Positions 1 to 11,613 of a stretch of DNA of 64,000 bases are shown here, piece after piece; the stretch's first letter is position 1, and the number at the start of each line of letters is the position of its first letter. Both the position numbers and the translations under genes were made by a program. The notes beneath the pieces are model-generated. The model was not told where the DNA came from. It saw only the letters and a program-made list of their open reading frames with translations, and did no database searches. The DNA is from Micrasema longulum (Eukaryota; Arthropoda; Insecta; Trichoptera; Brachycentridae), in NCBI GenBank assembly GCA_022494885.1, contig JAGVSM010000217.1:124001-188000 (forward strand). Reading direction: 5' to 3'.

Positions 1-590
1 TGTCGCGGGCCCTGGACCCAGGCACGCGACGCACCAACTCACCGTGGCTACATTAACCCATTCATCACACAGCCGGTTTTTTGCTGTTGGTTTTTTTACT
101 ACACCTAACCCTTTGACAACCCGAGCTCGCGACCGCGAGCGAATCTAACTTTTACTCTCGCTCGGTCGTAAGATGTACGTTTCCCTTTTTATTCGCATAT
201 TTGTTCAGTTAAGCTGAGAGGCATGATGCCAAAACTTGTTTCGTTACCCAAAACATTTTTAACTTAAGGCAACCAAGAAATAATAATTCCTTGATTTAAT
301 AATTACAATAGCGAACGATCATTACCAATTGTTTACTCATAATATTAAATTCTTTACCTATGGATATATTTATCTATTTATTTAGGTGAGTACGAAGTAT
401 TTTTAATTTATAAATAACTGTTAACATATAGAATCTGTTTTACCCTATGGTGGTTTATAAAGATCAATAATAAGATTTATGTAGTTGACTGTGGTTTATT
501 CTAAATGCTTATTATATTGTGGTAAGAGAGCGACTGTTTGCTAGGAGTGACAAATCTTGCCAATGACTTGCCAAGCTGTGTGGGTATGCA
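1..590. other. inferred intronic sequence, edge of window
   Basis: The first 55 bases are GC-rich and contain, on the minus strand, a donor-like ACG|GTGAGT, but no supporting open frame is visible before the window edge. The rest is AT-rich with nothing recognised. Confidence 0.4.
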
Positions 591-599
591 GACGACTGT

Positions 600-718
600 A
601 GATATATTGTTGTCACCAACAATATACCTACATTTCTTACAGAATCTAAATGACATGTCTTGCAGTTACAGAGCGCATGGGCAGTTATAAATCTAGACCT
701 TATTTTCAGTTGAAGTGT
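600..718 (-). mobile_element. CR1-like non-LTR 3' UTR fragment
   Basis: Antisense match to the repeated 3' region seen intact at 2375-2725, 21785-22135 and 59530-59745: GTCTTGCAGTTACAGAGCGC is the reverse of the GCTCTGTAGCTGCAAGAC motif, followed by the antisense of the GGGCTAGATTT motif. Decayed and truncated. Confidence 0.6.
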
Positions 719-1429
719 AATTTATATATTTGTACTAAAAAAGCTAACAACACCAAAAGTATTGCAGTAACAAAGTGCATCGACGAGTGGAATTCAAGCA
801 CAATAAAAATGATTTTAAAATTTTTATAACAAAAAAACAATAATAGCTCATCCAGCTTAGAACAAATAGGTTAGGCGAGTTAAATGAACATGCAACTGTA
901 CAAAAAGAAAACGTATATAATTAGCATTTATGACACAGCTGCATTAAAAGGATCATAAAGAGAGCTTTCTTCATCTTTAAAAATATTACTTCTCATTTTC
1001 CTGTATACGTGTTGTTGAATGTTTTATAATGTAGAACATACACTAAAAATAGCTACAACAGATTATTTTGTACTATTTTCATAATATTTTTAATTGAATA
1101 ATTACTATGATTGTAGTTAAAACTATAATAGAAATCCGTTGATTATCATATAGGGAGGTGGTATTTGGTAAGTAGAATATCTGTCTAGATTTAATGCTAC
1201 TAATGATTTTGTCATATTTATTTTATAAATAATCACTACAATTTGGTACTGCACTAAAAGCACTGAATCTTAAACAATGCAATTTACACTGAATAAATAC
1301 TGAATTAATATACCAAATACAGCGAATCTCGATTATTTATTACGTAAAATTAAAATCGTTATTCTCAGGCTTTAGGTGGCAGTACTGAATCAAAAAATAT
1401 TGCTTTAAGATGATCTAAACATCCACTCA

Positions 1430-1502
1430 CAGCTGTCGGTGCACCGATGCAGTGCCCTATGCACCACAGGGTGCGGCAAGGCAAATGATGATGATGATAG
1501 AA
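1430..1502 (+). mobile_element. SINE-A tail fragment
   Basis: ACCGATGCAGTGCCCTATGC, then a GGTGCGG block and a GATGATGATGATG microsatellite end. The same 3' module occurs at 8610-8680, 12130-12190, 24960-25012, 38715-38780 and 48290-48360. The head is missing. Confidence 0.75.
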
Positions 1503-1559
1503 TTGTTGCGACTGTTGAGCTAATTAACACGAGCACTTATTATTCAAATAAAGAACAGC

Positions 1560-1900
1560 ATCTAATCAATGCCACTTCACTCGATGAGACGGAGCCCCCC
1601 GACTGTTCCCATCCCTGTTCCTCCGGCGCGGCAAGGGCGGGAGTGAGAGGCGCGGAGCTACCCACACCGCTCCCGCCAGAGGGTAGCCACCCCGCCTAAT
1701 ACATAGTCATGTATGGAAATAGATGGCACAAACGCTGGATTCGAGAATAATAAATCGATTCGCTACTAGTGCGACTGCGCGTCACTCTCCCCCCGTCGCT
1801 TACCCTTCTCCTTCGCGGTAACACTTTTCTCGGGCGCATAAAGTGTTAACCGCCCCCCCGCCCCTCCCCGAGTGTGAAATTTATATAAATATACAAAATA
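1560..1900. promoter_or_regulatory. GC-rich non-coding island
   Basis: GC-rich block in AT-rich flanks with short reading frames that carry no recognisable protein. It contains AATAAATCGATT near 1749 and GCGCATAAAGTGTTAAC at about 1833-1849, a CATAAA site like those clustered at 23740-24060. Possible conserved regulatory DNA; no conservation data available. Confidence 0.25.
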
Positions 1901-2374
1901 TGTATTTCCGCTAACCCCTTCCACGGCGCAGATGAAGTTTACCAACACACAGTCAAGGAGTCGGAAGAGTGCACTTGTGTTGGTCGTTTTGGCACGTGTA
2001 TGAAATATGTTTTCACTACACAAATATGACTTGTGTGTTCGTTCGCTCTGTCATTTGAGATACTTGTAGACGAGACTAAACTAACATCATGCTATAACAT
2101 TACGTCGTATATCTACATATGTGCCGTATTTATATAGTAAACGTAAAATTTAAATTTACATTATTTATTGCACACTTCCAATCGAAGCAAGTTATAATTT
2201 TTATTAATAATTTAAGTAGTCAAAATGTATGTAGACTAGGATTCACTCCGTGGGGAGTTATTGATGTTAAAATATATTACAGATGTATTTCTGGCTGAAT
2301 ACGGCTTCTGCACGTAAATGGTCACTTTTTCCTGTACATATTGGCAGTTTATCAGATATCATTTACATTTGTTA

Positions 2375-2725
2375 ACGCTCGTCCATGCGCTCAGTAGCTG
2401 CAAGGCTTGTTATCTTACTTCCATTATTAAAAATTTGCTTTTTATTTCGTTTTTAAAATATAACTTCAACTTTAAACTTCTCTATTAAATAAAAAAATGT
2501 AAATAGGGGCTAGATTTATTACTGTCCATGCGCTCTGTAGCTGCAAGACGTGCTGTTATCTAGCTCCTATATATCATAATTGGAGACGAGGAACTATAAT
2601 CCCAACCGTCCATGCGCTCTGTAGCTGCAAGACGTGCTGAGATATTTATTTATTGTACAGCGCCCTTGAGGTGATTTTCACGAAAATGGCGCTATATAAA
2701 TTATCCAAACATATATATATATATA
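2375..2725 (+). mobile_element. CR1-like non-LTR retrotransposon 3' end
   Basis: 5'-truncated copy made of 3' UTR only. It carries three copies of a roughly 35-bp internal motif (GCGCTCTGTAGCTGCAAGAC-like) near 2388, 2526 and 2608, then the conserved end TACAGCGCCCTTGAGGTGAT and GGCGCTATATAAATTATCC, followed by an (AT)n run. A copy of this family at 50773-51662 still has reverse-transcriptase C-terminal coding sequence. Confidence 0.75.
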
Positions 2726-3640
2726 TACATATTAATTTTTTATTCATAATGTTATTCCTGAGATTTGGCGTCTACATTACGTAATGGATCAAATAACCTA
2801 TAAATTAATGCCCACCACAGTTGGGAAATAAGTAAATATATGGAGAACTTTGACAGAGTAATATGGAGGTATCGGCATCAAGAAGACTTATGACCTGTCG
2901 TTACACACTGTGCAATTCTCAGCATTCCGCGTGTATTTGAACTTCCATATTTCTTAAGTTTGCATACGTTAATTTTTAAAGAACTGTAGCCTTTATTCAC
3001 GCTAATGAGATTCATTCAACAGAATGAGGAAGTTCAGTGCAACGGGAAATTTAATATAAATAATGTTTTCTTGCTCGCAGTAAAAATAAAAGCATTTAAT
3101 CGTACGTAATGTTCATGTAATAAAAAAATAATAAAAAATATTTTAATAATAATGAGCTACTTTGAATTACGTCATAAGTTTTTGGTAATCATCCAATCAA
3201 CTAGAGTTGTTTAGATTTCCGGTTTCCGAAGAACCAACTCACCAGTCAGGACAACTCGCCAAAGTCAACTAAAGACGTCACGGGTGGATTAATTTCAAAT
3301 TACAAAACTTTAAAAATCATAGCGATGATAATACGATACATAAAATACAAAAAAAAGTGTTTGGTAGTATGATATATAAAGATATTAGGGGTGTTGGGTC
3401 TATCGCATCGTTTTGTGGGATGCCGATCGTTTTTGTTGAAAAAAAACATCCATATGGGTAGATAGAGTGTCATTGGAAGGCGTCTGGGTTTGATAAACAT
3501 TTTTTGTTTTTGAAATTATTTTTGTAAATATATCGTTTATAAGTAAGGTTTGCACTAGCTGTTGAAATTTTTCTTTTTTTTTTGTACAATTATCCTAAAT
3601 AACATAATAAGTACATTAGCACAGGTTTTTCTACAAAAGC
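2726..3640. other. inferred intronic sequence, nothing recognised
   Basis: AT-rich, no supported coding sequence; the short minus-strand frame near 3300-3500 is Phe/Ile/Lys-rich and looks like chance. Confidence 0.45.
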
Positions 3641-3720
3641 ACAAAGCATATTCTGAAGATGGCTCCTGCAATGGTAGTCGAAACGTTGAAACGAATTCCA
3701 TTTACACCCTATCACCCAAA
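3640..3720 (+). repeat. CTGAAGAT...GAAAC stem-loop motif
   Basis: CTGAAGA (3653-3659), a short stem GGCT/AGTC, then GAAAC (3680-3684). The arrangement matches the one inside the foldback at 23390-23622 and resembles a hammerhead-type core as carried by Penelope-like elements. No complete ribozyme can be drawn. Confidence 0.35.
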
Positions 3721-4213
3721 AATGATTCATATTGATAACAGTGACCGAGAAAATGTACGCTTCTATTTACATTTTTTTTGTTCAAAACTTTGCCCAGCTT
3801 ACAATTTCTCCCAATTCTAACAATAAATTCATTTATTTGTCAGTTTGGAGAAATACTTTGAGCTGGACGCACGTCTTGTTGAAATGTAAAAAAAAAAAAA
3901 AAAAAGAAAAGTGTAACGTGGGTTGTGGGACTGTGTAAGTATATAAAATACCTAGAATCGGCGGCCTGCTTATTTGCGTCTTAAGCTTTTACTTTGAATA
4001 GTTACAATTTTTACGAAAAACATAAATAGAATAGAAAAAACAATTTATTTTGAATTCGAATAAACCCACAAAGAATAATTATATTATGATATTTTCTATA
4101 CAACACGCGTTCTGTCATTCATTCCGTTAACATCCGTTATTCTCATTTCCTTCTAGAATACTATTTGTACATAGAGAAATTGTAATAAATAAATATGAAA
4201 CGAGAAAGAGTCC

Positions 4214-4480
4214 TTATCGCCGGCCGTCCATGTATCCCGTACAAAGGGAGAGCTTACGAACCTTCGGCCCGGGGATCGTTGGACCAAGTAATATTGCTTT
4301 ATGGCCGCGGGCCTGATAAGGGCTGCTGCACCCCTGACCGAGTCTAGGGGCAGATCGCTTAGCTGATTCCTTTAATGGAACTTCACTATTCAATCGGCAA
4401 ACTTTGGGTACACAACACAAAACACAAACGGCAACCATCATATGTATAAGGAAATCAGACAGATAGAACTTTGAATCCAA
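4214..4480. other. GC-rich segment, unidentified
   Basis: Sharp-edged GC-rich block (for example GGCCGCGGGCCTGATAAGGG near 4302) in AT-rich DNA. The minus-strand frame of 88 codons has no recognisable domain. It may be a fragment of a mobile element or a regulatory island. Confidence 0.25.
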
Positions 4481-4489
4481 TTTAGAGCT

Positions 4490-5070
4490 CCTTTGTTATA
4501 TATTATATTAGATTGTCGGCAAGCGTGTTTATATAATAGGAAACAAAGAAAAGCAGAGAGGATAGAATGTCATATGAGTCTATCTTCGCATATTTAACAC
4601 AATTAATAAACATATTTTTGTCAGTTTAAAAAAATACATTCTTGATAAATTTTGATATATTGTAAAATGTTATGTTATTAAAAGTTTATGTTAGTTCTAA
4701 ACTAACAGAATAAATAACGATAACTTTTAAATGGTACTACTTATAATCGGTTTTGTTAAACTTTGTTTTAAAATAATTTTAATATTTAAAGTTATCGAAA
4801 ATTAGTTACATTTTTCATCTAAAAATTAAAACGATAATAAATGTAAATAAATTGTATATTTTGACGAATACTTTTATATCCTCAATACTGAATTATTTTT
4901 TGGTTCTCATTAAAATGTTTGAAATCGTACGTACATATTATTTAACCTACCGATATATGTTTTTCAACAATGTTTTAAATTTGTCCAAATTTTTATTGAT
5001 AATTACTAGATTTAAACCTCTATGGAGCTGTTAATATCAAAACATTACAACTTAAATAAAGAATACTTAA
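4490..5070. other. AT-rich intronic sequence, nothing recognised
   Basis: Very AT-rich, no coding, repeat or RNA gene seen. Confidence 0.45.
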
Positions 5071-5071
5071 T

Positions 5072-5175
5072 CTAGCCAATGACAGATCATAAGCTCTGTA
5101 AATGCCTAAACTTCTATATCCTCTTCTCTAAAGTGTAAAGTGTGTGAATATCTTTAGATTAAATTACATACCAAA
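5072..5175 (+). repeat. Repeat family E fragment
   Basis: Contains AATGACAGATCATAAGCTCT and ATGCCTAAACTTCTATATCC, shared with 5460-5545 (reverse), 5750-5880, 25180-25375, 39070-39240, 46545-46605 (reverse) and 47155-47335. Likely the 3' untranslated part of another non-LTR element. Confidence 0.6.
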
Positions 5176-5454
5176 TCAATGTAGTCATATTGCAACTAAA
5201 CCGCCATATAATTTATTAATCCATCAAACAAAATTATTTTTATTTCTGACATCATTTTTTGATTCGCACCCAGTAATGCAAAGGGTACTGCTCTGTTACT
5301 TCAATTGTAGCGTATCTTGATAATTAGATCAATAAAGCCAAGATGATCAGTCTTGCACTTCAGATCCAGACCAGGAAATGTGAAGTGCTGTGGTGGAAAG
5401 CCATCTATCGAACAAATATTTTTTTCGTTAATATTATTATTAACAAATTACAAC

Positions 5455-5545
5455 AGAGATGGAGAACATCTCGGGGAAGGGAATATGGAAGTCTAGGCAT
5501 TTACTGGGCTTATTACCTGTCATTGGCTGGTTTAAGTGGCCGCTT
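5455..5545 (-). repeat. Repeat family E fragment, reverse
   Basis: Antisense text GAAGTCTAGGCATTTACTGGGCTTAT-type (read as AGTCTAGGCATTTACTGGGC) and TGTCATTGGCTGG match the E consensus. It lies between two + copies, so the 5.0-5.9 kb region is a small E cluster. Confidence 0.55.
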
Positions 5546-5749
5546 ACACATCGTGTAACATTCACCATTTAGTCATCCATATTTTTAGCATCCACATTTC
5601 TTCGGTTCTTCCATCTGTTGATTTTAGTGAAGTTAAAGAGCTGAAACCTTTATTGTTGTGAAGAAATTCATCTGATCGAATTATTTCACATACTAGGCAA
5701 CGCCTGAAAACAAATTTACAATTATTTAACTTCTTGGATCAGTTGATTT

Positions 5750-5885
5750 TATTCAATGACAGGTCATAAGAACTGTAAATGCCTAGACTTCAATATTCCC
5801 TTCTCTGAAATGTTCCCTTCTGCATCCCGTTGTAATTTTTCAACGTTACTGACTCCCTGGGAGGTTCATTTTTAATTTTTATTAT
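5750..5885 (+). repeat. Repeat family E fragment
   Basis: AATGACAGGTCATAAGAACT, ATGCCTAGACTTCAATATTC, then TGACTCCCTGGGAGGTTCA, in the order seen in the fuller copy at 25180-25375. Confidence 0.6.
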
Positions 5886-6315
5886 TTATTTATTAATAAC
5901 ATATAAAAATACAATATTACAACTTAAAACAATCTTTTACATTTATCAAATACATATATTTACATTAACGTTTCCCATTACGTAAAAGAAATAAACAATT
6001 CTTGTGTACATAATGGGGAGTGACGTCTTACAATAGTTTATTTTATTTTAATTAATAATATTTGTATGATAATATAAATAAATTACAAAAAAGAAATAAA
6101 CGATGTTTTCAATCAGTGTTACATAAAGAAGAATTATAGATGTAATTTTTCATTTCCTTCTTAAATATATTGTATTCCTGACTGTACTTTTTATTATCTT
6201 TGTTCATTTCATTAAAGAAAAATATTCCTCTGTGAGTATAATGATGTTGTGCAGTTGTTGTTTTTAATTTAGGAATTACGATATTACCACCTGTTCCAGG
6301 TTGCATATTAACGTT
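5886..6315 (-). mobile_element. Non-LTR reverse-transcriptase C-terminal remnant and 3' UTR
   Basis: The minus-strand frame at 6306-6109 ends with a block like the post-RT tail of Jockey/CR1-type elements: HRGIFFFNEMNKD then YNIFKKEMKNYIYN, compared with the family pattern G-I-x-L-x-N...FKK-x-x-K-x-Y. To its left (the element's 3' side) is an AT-rich tail with TTTATTATTTATTTATTAA. Only the last 65 or so codons remain. Confidence 0.5.
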
Positions 6316-6479
6316 TTGTAAAATCCAGTTTTTCGTCTACAAACATCTAGACGAACTCAAAATATTGTAATGTTATTTTTATTTTATGTTTTCCATGCAT
6401 AGATATAGCCATACTGCCGTGTTTTTGCATTTTTTTTCAAAACTACTTTTTACGTATTATATACAAAGGCGGACATTAC

Positions 6480-6830
6480 AGACATGTTTCCCGTATTGAC
6501 ACAAAGTTGTCTCGGACTCCCTCTCGTCTCTCGTGAACATTTCCTTTCCTTTGCAGCATACTTGACCATATAAACGGGGAATCTGACATAAAAGGTAAAC
6601 AAACACGCATCAACTCAGCGGCGGGCATTCCTCTTCGTTTAATTTAAATTCCTCCCGCCTTACGTCAGGTCAGTTCATCCTTTGATCATTTAGCATCCTA
6701 TCTCTTGAGGCTGCAGGGGGAAACTTTACTACGGTCTGTGCCTGACGTCCAAAGGGAATGCCCATTCATTTGCATGATCTTTGATTAAAGTGCTCGGAAT
6801 ATGCACTATTTACATCAGGGAACATTTTGT
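6480..6830. promoter_or_regulatory. Candidate enhancer with dense developmental motifs
   Basis: Moderately GC-rich, non-coding. It contains a forkhead-type GGTAAACAAACA (6594-6605), TCF-type CCTTTGATC (6679-6687) and CTTTGAT (6779-6785), a POU octamer ATTTGCAT (6768-6775) and CRE-like TGACGTCC (6743-6750). Such density in an AT-rich intron suggests a cis-regulatory module; not tested. Confidence 0.3.
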
Positions 6831-7039
6831 GAATAGGTAATATAAATTCTTACTCGCAATACCACATTTTATTTCACAAATCTCCGTTGTTAGTAAATAT
6901 AGTTTTATCGTGGCTATGTTAAACGTAGTATGAGAAAGAAAAACTGTACGGTATTTGTAAAATAATACACTTTTCTTGGCAACACAAAATCAAATGGGAG
7001 AACAAAAATCATAACAATTGGATAATTTTCCGGTCGGAT

Positions 7040-7380
7040 GAATAATTGAATCAAGGAGAACAGAAATGTGGGGAGGTACGAACGGCATATTGTAGGTCCT
7101 TTCTGATTGAGGAAGTTTGGGGAGACTTCCTCGCGCCTCCTGCCGCCCCGGTATCGATCAGAGAGAAAGGGCATAAGGTAAACAATGAATGCGGGGGTAA
7201 ACAACTACACGCACGCGGTACGTATGTAACGACCCTTTCTCTAATTCTGTTTGCCGTGGACCGGCCGGCAAACATGCCCCGAACACTGCAAATAAAATAC
7301 CATTTTGCAAAAGGTGAGGGACGATGGTTATATTATGAATCTCAGCCCCGTTCAGTAAAGGTCAGCGAATAAACGCGTAT
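7040..7380. promoter_or_regulatory. GC-rich island with paired forkhead-like sites
   Basis: GC-rich block open in several frames on both strands, none resembling a known protein. GGTAAACAAT (7177-7186) and GGTAAACAAC (7196-7205) are spaced 19 bp apart. More likely regulatory than coding. Confidence 0.3.
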
Positions 7381-7389
7381 TAAATTTTG

Positions 7390-8520
7390 ACAAAGTCAAA
7401 TAAGCCAGTTATTTCAATTTCGTGTGTAAATATTATGTTTACTTCCTTTCTTTATATCCACATTGGCAATCTTCGCTAAACTTGTAACGATGGCTTTTGT
7501 TTGTTCACGATTTTATAAAATGTACAATTTTCCGCTACTCAAATTCTTTCGAATTGTAGTAAGGAAATCAAATTCTTCGCACTCTTTGATACCACTATTG
7601 ACCGAGGAGTATTCTCTACCCGAGTGGATTCAATTTGCAAAGTATAAAGACGAAATAAATTGGTTTCATTCATTACGTTGTCCGGCACTTGCGGATAGGC
7701 GTTGGGCTGACAGAATAGGGGACTGGACTCGTTCCCTAGATCGAGTAAAGAATGTATCGCCTCCGATAATTGGAAGGGGCAATATTCCTCCTAAATTACC
7801 ATAATGGACCGTGGGAGGAAATAATGGCGTTTAAGGAAATTTATCGCTGACTTGCAGAAAACGACTTTCAAAGAGAAATTCACGGAATGTTTTCATAGAT
7901 TTTTTTGCTGTCTTTTATTCATTTCATTAAAAGCTTTGCTTTCTTGGTTTCATATGATCATTTTTCAAAACATGGTTTATTTTTCGCTTCTTAATTTTTT
8001 CCAGTGGTAACTGTTTTGCGTTCGGCGAAACTTTAAATAGTGACAATCTAAATTAATATAAAGTTATCTACGTTTTATTTCTAGAGCAGGAACATTCCAA
8101 ATATGTCGTATGTCATTTTGTAAAAAACTGAGTTTTTTATGAAATGTTTATTTTTATATTAAATGCTTACTTAAAAACATAATTTTTAAAACTACAAAAA
8201 TATTCTTCACTACTATCCACTAATAATAGGTCTCTGTAGAACTCCCCATCAAAAGTTAAGATTTTTAGTTGTCCCAAAATTGAAGCCAATAAACCAGTCA
8301 AGTCCAGGGTGGATCCATTCACCGTTTTTCGAGCGATGGCGGGATATGCTAAGACCACCATAAGTGCTTCAAATATAAAATTTTGTTTGAGGTTTATATG
8401 TATATGGTAAAACTGGCTCCGCAATATGAAGCCATTTTACTGGAATAAAAAAAAATAAAGAAAAAATAAAAATAGATAATAAAAAATAAAAAAATAATAA
8501 TATTAAAATATTGTAATAAC
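7390..8520. other. inferred intron; two unconvincing open stretches
   Basis: A + frame at 7463-7804 (113 codons) and a - frame at 8424-8167 (85 codons) are locally more GC-balanced than their flanks. Neither shows a recognisable domain or good splice sites. They could be decayed coding pieces or conserved non-coding DNA. Confidence 0.3.
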
Positions 8521-8524
8521 TGCA

Positions 8525-8682
8525 ATATTTCATTGCTCCAAGACTGGCACCTGAAGCGTAAGACTGATAACCTTACCTTCGTGTAACAGATTATTGAAAT
8601 ATGCTGCATTTGGTTTACCAATGCAGCGCCCTATGCACTACAGGGTGCGGAAAGGGGAATGATTGATGATGATGTATATTTA
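8525..8682 (+). mobile_element. SINE-A, headless copy
   Basis: The central module CTGGCACCTGAAGCGTAAGA plus CTTACCTTCGTGTAACA is followed by the 3' module AATGCAGCGCCCTATGCACT and a GATGATGATG end. The tRNA-like head is absent. Confidence 0.75.
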
Positions 8683-8689
8683 TACTATA

Positions 8690-9350
8690 GTTTCATGTCC
8701 CTGAGTGAGTTTTTTGACAATAACTCTGGTAGTACTCAGTAATGTTATAGAAAATTGTATATGTTTTTAATTCGGTATTGATTTACGTGGAAACTTTGTG
8801 AGTTTATTAATTATTAAACATTTCTGCTGGAATGTTGGTATATAAAGAAACGCACTACTACAAATTATTATGCTTTCCATTCCCCGGTCCATGTATCCGT
8901 CTCTATTCACGGCACCCACTAGCACTTTGATAAAATCTTAAGAAATGAGAGGTGTCGCAGACTGCTAGGGGTGGGTGGCTGCAGAGGGTGGTAAGGGGGT
9001 AGAGGTCGCTGAAACAGGGTGGCTAATATTGATTAGTCTCTCAGGCAAGAGTGTTCGACCATAACCAGACATTGGCCACGTATAGACGCAAATGGCGAGT
9101 ACACTCTGGATACAAATATGCAGTCGAGTGTGACTTGGTCAAAAATGTAAAAAATCACATTATTTCACTGTTTCATAAAAATGGCATTACACTACGTTGT
9201 ACTAAGAAGTTGGACATAGATATTAACGTGTTTGATTAGATAGCCTGGATAGATTTTTTTTGTTTAAATGCATTTATGACTACTGAGTTCACTATTTTAA
9301 TTTGTACGAAAGTTCTTCGGCCAATTATCACAATAAGCATAATCGGCATT
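8690..9350. other. inferred intron, nothing firmly recognised
   Basis: Holds a G-rich patch (about 8965-9020) and a + open frame at 9051-9239 with no recognisable domain. Confidence 0.35.
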
Positions 9351-9352
9351 CA

Positions 9353-9440
9353 AACGGATTGTGGTCCTGTGGTAGTGTTACAGAATCTAGATAAAGAGGT
9401 CTAAGGATCGAACCCAGATCTACCACCATTGTTTTTCTCA
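9353..9440 (+). mobile_element. SINE-B, decayed copy
   Basis: TTGTGGTCCTGTGGTAGTGT, then an altered B box (GGATCGAACCC) and AGATCTACCACC, aligning to the tRNA-like head of SINE-B seen at 28408 and 49868. Confidence 0.55.
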
Positions 9441-9621
9441 ATTTTCCAATACTGTTCTTATGGCTACCTAAAGGAAAATGACCCTAATGGATACGAGTAA
9501 ATTAAGAATGCATTATTTTTACAATAATATTTTTTTAAAAGGTGTGCTTTAATGATTTTAACATGTATGTCGTGTTAATGGATAGCAAAATAAATAGCTT
9601 AAAATATTTATAATTTATACG

Positions 9622-9700
9622 AAAAATGTTGATAGATGCGAAAAACGAGGAAGACCTAGAAAATCTTCTCTGCTTACCCCTACGGAAAAAAATTGCGTAA
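9622..9700 (+). mobile_element. RTE-like fragment with internal deletion
   Basis: CGAAAAACGAGGAAGACCTA is joined directly to TTCTCTGCTTACCCCTACGG. In longer copies these two motifs are about 150 bp apart. Short dead copy. Confidence 0.5.
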
Positions 9701-10020
9701 TAATCTGCTGTTGCTTTTAAGTTGTCAATAAACATAAATACTGGGACCGAACCCTTTTTTCTGTATTGATAGTTAAATAAAGACGGTAATGAAAAATACA
9801 TCAAATGAAATGTTTTACTTTTGACTAAATTTAAAAGTTTATTTACCAAATCCCTAAAATACTACTGCCAAGTCAAAATTAACAATAACTATAATAATAT
9901 TACTCCAGTAAAAAGGCTTTATGGTGCAAATCCATTTAAAAAAATAAATTTTTTGCATTATTTTTATAAAATTTAGAAATAAAATATCGTTGACATGTGG
10001 AAAATACAATTAATATGACC

Positions 10021-10423
10021 ATTTTGTCTTGACCGCGCAGGACATAACGCTGGAACAATACGAAAATTAAGCCACAGTTCTCAAAATGAATACATGACGG
10101 CGTTTATTACGTAAACTATTATTTATTTTATACCAAGATGTATTGGAATTATTAAATGACAAACTAAATACTAAAAAGGATTTTTTCTGCCTCCATTTTC
10201 AGCAGAAAAAATGTGTCACGACGAGGAAATTACCATTATAATAAGGTCTTGTCCGTGCGCGTTCATAAGAGGACAATGCGGCCATGCGCAGTCTTGGGGG
10301 TAATCATTGTTCCGCGGAGATAACCTAGCTGTATATCTCCGTGGTAATATCTCGAAACAATGTTTTATCCTACAAATTGCTGTTTACACATGGACAATGA
10401 TCGACTCATGGGACAAAACAATA
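10021..10423 (+). mobile_element. Non-autonomous DNA element with terminal inverted repeats, copy 1
   Basis: About 400 bp, matching 47657-48047 in reverse along most of its length: ACGCTGG-ACA near the left end, TTCAGCAGAAAAA (10199-10211), GACAATGCGGCCA (10273-10285), GGGGGTAATCATTG (10296-10309) and TACAAATTGCTGTTTA near the right. The ends read ATTTTGTCTTGACC and, reversed, ATTGTTTTGTCCC. No transposase coding. Superfamily not assigned because the target duplication is unclear. Confidence 0.65.
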
Positions 10424-10429
10424 AAGTAC

Positions 10430-11610
10430 AGTCCACGTGTTAACGGCCTTTAACTGAGGTAAAAAAGAAAGAAAAAATTTCGAAAATGATTACACAAAAA
10501 TATGTATAATTTAATGAACAATGCAGAAAGAAACAAAAAATTACAAGATTTATGAATGTTTAAAAAAATATAAATTAAAAGATTACTACAAGCATACAAT
10601 AATGTTCTTATAATGGTCTCAACACTTCTAGCCAATGCGTGAACAGGGGTGAATGGATTTACCCTTAGGCCTTGGAGCGGGTTGGAGCGGGTTGGAGAAG
10701 CGCATTATTGTAACTGCTTAAATTACTCTTAACATAGTGAAACTAACAAATAGTACGTTTGTTTACTGAAAAAAATAATAGTGTTTGGGAAGTGTGTAAA
10801 TTATATTGTTGTATTTTTATATCTAGTGGGTATCATTTATAGGACCGTTTTTTCTTTCTATATATAAAACAATATCTTGATATTTTCTACTATGTACCCA
10901 ATACGTAATGGATAAAGAAATCCACACGAAATTATGAAACTTATTTCAGGAAATTGAGTATCTCACTTCACCAAAATTGTATTTGTTTACTCAAGTTTTT
11001 CCTCATAATATGTAAACAAATCGGAGTAGCTGTTAGTTATGTAAACAAGAATGAGAAAATAATATCTTTTTTTTATTTATAAAGCAATTAGGCACAATTT
11101 TTTCTCGATTTTTCGTAATTTATCTATATTCTCTAATAAATGTTTTTTTTGTGATTATTTTTCTGTTTTGTATTCTCGATTTTTTATTATTGCATTTTTT
11201 TATCATCTCGCTAATATATACGGGTTGTACATATACTTGTACTTGGCAATATATTTAGTAAGTATAACTATGGTATGGAACGCTCTCCTAACAGAAGTGT
11301 AGAACTGTGAGAGTGATGTGATATTTTGAAAAAATATTCAAACTCCCCTGTTCTTGAAATCGTTTGTAAAATTTTTAAGCATGTTTTGACAAAATTAATT
11401 GTTTTTATTCAAATTTTATATCAAATTCAATTCAATTTTGAATAAGACCGTCAATATGTTATTTGTGATATTTACACATTATGAAAATGGCGCGACATGA
11501 CCTTTCTATTTCATTTTCATTTTTATGATAAAACAACACAAATCATGTAAATAAATAAGTATAAAAAAAAGTTAAGAGTAGGCACTGTTTTTTTACATGC
11601 AATTAAAGTT
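10430..11610. other. AT-rich inferred intron
   Basis: Only a short direct repeat of TTGGAGCGGG (two and a half units, 10672-10697) stands out. Confidence 0.45.
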
Positions 11611-11613
11611 TTT

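Noticed and set aside
1..60. Minus-strand donor-like ACG|GTGAGT at the window edge
   Set aside because: Upstream on the minus strand there are stops and no coding-like text; cannot be supported.
7463..7804. 113-codon + reading frame
   Set aside because: No domain, no splice signals in phase with the gene, not seen as part of a mobile element; left as unexplained.
8167..8424. 85-codon minus frame, briefly considered as a chemoreceptor fragment
   Set aside because: Only a short hydrophobic stretch suggested this; no conserved receptor motif could be pointed to.
9535..9849. 104-codon minus frame
   Set aside because: It runs antisense across an RTE fragment and AT-rich DNA; chance frame.
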